Part shown: in pieces, positions 7,755 through 8,794 of the stretch
Layout of the letters: the number at the start of each line of letters is the position of its first letter
How positions within the stretch are numbered: the stretch's first letter is position 1
NCBI GenBank assembly: GCA_039679375.1
Contig: JBDKVA010000111.1
Span: forward strand, 1-8,794
Reading direction: 5' to 3'
Origin: JBDKVA01 sp039679375
GTDB lineage: Bacteria > Bacillota > Clostridia > Acetivibrionales > DTU013
DNA: 8,794 nucleotides
Made by a program: the position numbers and the translations under genes
Notes under the pieces: model-generated
What the model was told of the DNA's origin: nothing
The model's database searches: none
The model's input: the letters and a program-made list of their open reading frames with translations, nothing else

Positions 7755-7759
7755 CCTCC
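7755..7759 (-). promoter_or_regulatory. Ribosome binding site deciding the YtcP-type permease start
   Basis: GGAGG on the minus strand lies 8 bases before the ATG at 7746-7744. It overlaps the first codons of the alternative start at 7761, which argues that the downstream ATG is the true start. Confidence 0.65.
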
Positions 7760-7761
7760 AT

Positions 7762-8709
7762 TTAAAATAGACTTGTCTCACTGAACTTGCGCGCAGTGAA
7801 GTTTGCCATAAGCAGAAGTATTATATTTACAATGTTGTTAAAAAAACTGACAGCCGCAGAAAAGCTGTAGCTGGCATTTAAGAGACCCCTTTTGTAGACA
7901 TAGGTCGAAATAACCTCGGATGTTTCCAGATTTAAAGGTGTCTGAAGAAGGAAAACCTTCTCAAACCCAACGGAGGCAATTTTCCCTATACCCATAATAA
8001 GGAGAATTACTATTGTCGGCTTTAGTGTAGGAAAATTAATGTGCCAGATCCTCTGAAGCCTGCTGGCCCCGTCAATCGTAGCGGCCTCATGCAGCTGCGG
8101 GTCTACTCCCGAAAGGGCCGCAAGATAAATAATGGCGCTCCAACCCATGCCCTGCCATATTCCCGATATTACAGTAATATACAGGAAGGATTCCGGCTGT
8201 ATCATAAAGTACTGCTTTTCAAAGCCTAAGATTTCTATTGCTTTGTTTATAATTCCCGTAGACGGAGACAGCATGATAATTATCATACCCACCAATACTA
8301 CTGTGGAAATGAAGTGCGGCGCGTAAAGTGTTGTCTGTACTATCTTTTTATATCTTTTGCTCTTTAGTTCATTTAGTAATAATGCAATGAAAATTGGCAT
8401 CGGAAAGCCAAAAAGTGTTGAGCAAAACGAAACGGAAAGAGTATTTTTTAAAACAGGCCAGAAATAATATCCGTTTATAAATTCCTTGAAATGATGCAGT
8501 CCAACCCAGGGACTACTCCATATACCGATTGCAGGATTATAATTCCTGAACGCTATCTGCACGCCATACATAGGAACATAATTGAAAATCGCCAGAAAGA
8601 TGACTGTCGGCGCCAGAAACAAATAAAGCCACCTGTTGGCAATGATCCGCTTGATTAACCGGCTTCTCTTCCTGGGCACTATAGTATTTACAGTGTTCAC
8701 AGTGTCCAT
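7762..8709 (-). CDS. Sugar ABC transporter permease, LplB type (CUT1 family, MalF-like partner)
   Basis: This 315-residue inner permease pairs with the downstream YtcP-type protein to form the channel of an oligosaccharide importer. The basic N-terminus (RKRSRLIKR) precedes membrane segment 1 ('WLYLFLAPTVIFLAIF', 27-42). The 'YVPMYGVQIAFRNYNP' stretch (44-59) is characteristic of LplB/YtcC proteins. Further membrane segments lie at about 91-113, 128-148, 174-196, 231-248 and 287-304. The EAA loop 'HEAATIDGASRLQRIWHINFP' (207-227) is intact. An in-frame TAG two codons upstream bounds the start. The ATG at 8709 has a poor, close Shine-Dalgarno (AGGA one base away, GCGGG further up); a GTG at 8700, with AGGA 10 bases upstream, is an alternative. 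The stop TAA directly abuts an ATG of the next gene, so the two are co-translated. Related systems (AlgM1/AlgM2 and glycosaminoglycan importers) take up uronate oligosaccharides, which fits the lyase downstream, but specificity is not readable here. Confidence 0.94.
   Translation of the reverse strand: MDTVNTVNTIVPRKRSRLIKRIIANRWLYLFLAPTVIFLAIFNYVPMYGVQIAFRNYNPAIGIWSSPWVGLHHFKEFINGYYFWPVLKNTLSVSFCSTLFGFPMPIFIALLLNELKSKRYKKIVQTTLYAPHFISTVVLVGMIIIMLSPSTGIINKAIEILGFEKQYFMIQPESFLYITVISGIWQGMGWSAIIYLAALSGVDPQLHEAATIDGASRLQRIWHINFPTLKPTIVILLIMGIGKIASVGFEKVFLLQTPLNLETSEVISTYVYKRGLLNASYSFSAAVSFFNNIVNIILLLMANFTARKFSETSLF
8690..8705. repeat. Short direct repeat with 9-base period in the LplB-type permease N-terminus
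   Basis: ACAGTGT occurs twice (8690-8696 and 8699-8705), nine bases apart. On the minus strand it encodes the repeated TVN unit of 'MDTVNTVNT'. It is a small coding repeat, possibly from slippage, with no clear function. Confidence 0.4.
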
Positions 8710-8750
8710 ATCCTACCCGCTTTCTGCTTGAAATTTTGTACACATCCTGT

Positions 8751-8764
8751 AAGGCTTAAGCCTT
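8751..8764. promoter_or_regulatory. Perfect 14-bp palindrome upstream of the permease operon (possible operator)
   Basis: The sequence AAGGCTTAAGCCTT is its own reverse complement over all 14 bases. It lies about 42 bp upstream of the LplB-type permease start. On the minus strand it begins just after the possible -10 box, so a bound regulator would cover the expected transcription start. The sequence shows the symmetry; the operator role is inference. Confidence 0.4.
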
Positions 8765-8790
8765 TATAAATATCCGGGAGCCGTTATGAA
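8763..8790 (-). promoter_or_regulatory. Possible sigma-A promoter for the operon
   Basis: On the minus strand TTCATA (8790-8785) and TATAAA (8768-8763) are separated by 16 bases. They match four and five of six bases of the -35 and -10 consensus respectively. The region is AT-rich and lies 54 bp upstream of the first permease codon. A transcript from further upstream genes cannot be excluded, since the window ends at 8794. Confidence 0.3.
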
Positions 8791-8794
8791 TTTC

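Noticed and set aside
8537..8743. A 68-codon minus-strand frame overlapping the start of the LplB-type permease
   Set aside because: It is out of frame with a clearly conserved permease and its translation resembles no known protein.

Overview
The window reads as a single leftward (minus-strand) carbohydrate-uptake and polysaccharide-degradation operon from a Gram-positive bacterium, most likely a Bacillota member of the Paenibacillaceae or Clostridia type. The clues are AGGAGG-type ribosome binding sites, a TTG start, LplB/YtcP-type sugar permeases, and a very large secreted protein with a copper-amine-oxidase-like N-terminal domain. The species cannot be named from the sequence alone.

Layout in transcription order, right to left. 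At 8794-8710 there is a short upstream region with a possible sigma-A promoter and a perfect 14-bp palindrome. At 8709-7762 lies an LplB-type ABC permease. At 7746 (or 7761) to 6853 lies its YtcP/LplC-type partner, abutting the first gene. An 81-bp gap follows, with a strong Shine-Dalgarno sequence. From 6771 to the left edge runs one uninterrupted reading frame of at least 2257 codons. I checked it codon by codon and found no in-frame stop. It has no stop in the window, so the gene continues beyond position 1.

The giant protein is exported (signal peptide) and modular: a copper-amine-oxidase N-like domain, a CBM9-like carbohydrate-binding domain, a beta-rich linker with an acidic Asp/Asn/Gly loop, a heparinase II/III-type lyase module A with candidate catalytic residues intact, and a second heparinase II/III-type module B. 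Module B keeps the fold signatures, but the catalytic Asn/His/Tyr positions appear substituted and a carbohydrate-binding-like beta-sandwich interrupts it. The likely logic is that the surface or secreted lyase cleaves a uronic-acid-containing polysaccharide and the two permeases form the membrane channel importing the products. No substrate-binding protein or ATPase is present in the window. No RNA genes, CRISPR arrays, insertion sequences or rightward genes are supported.
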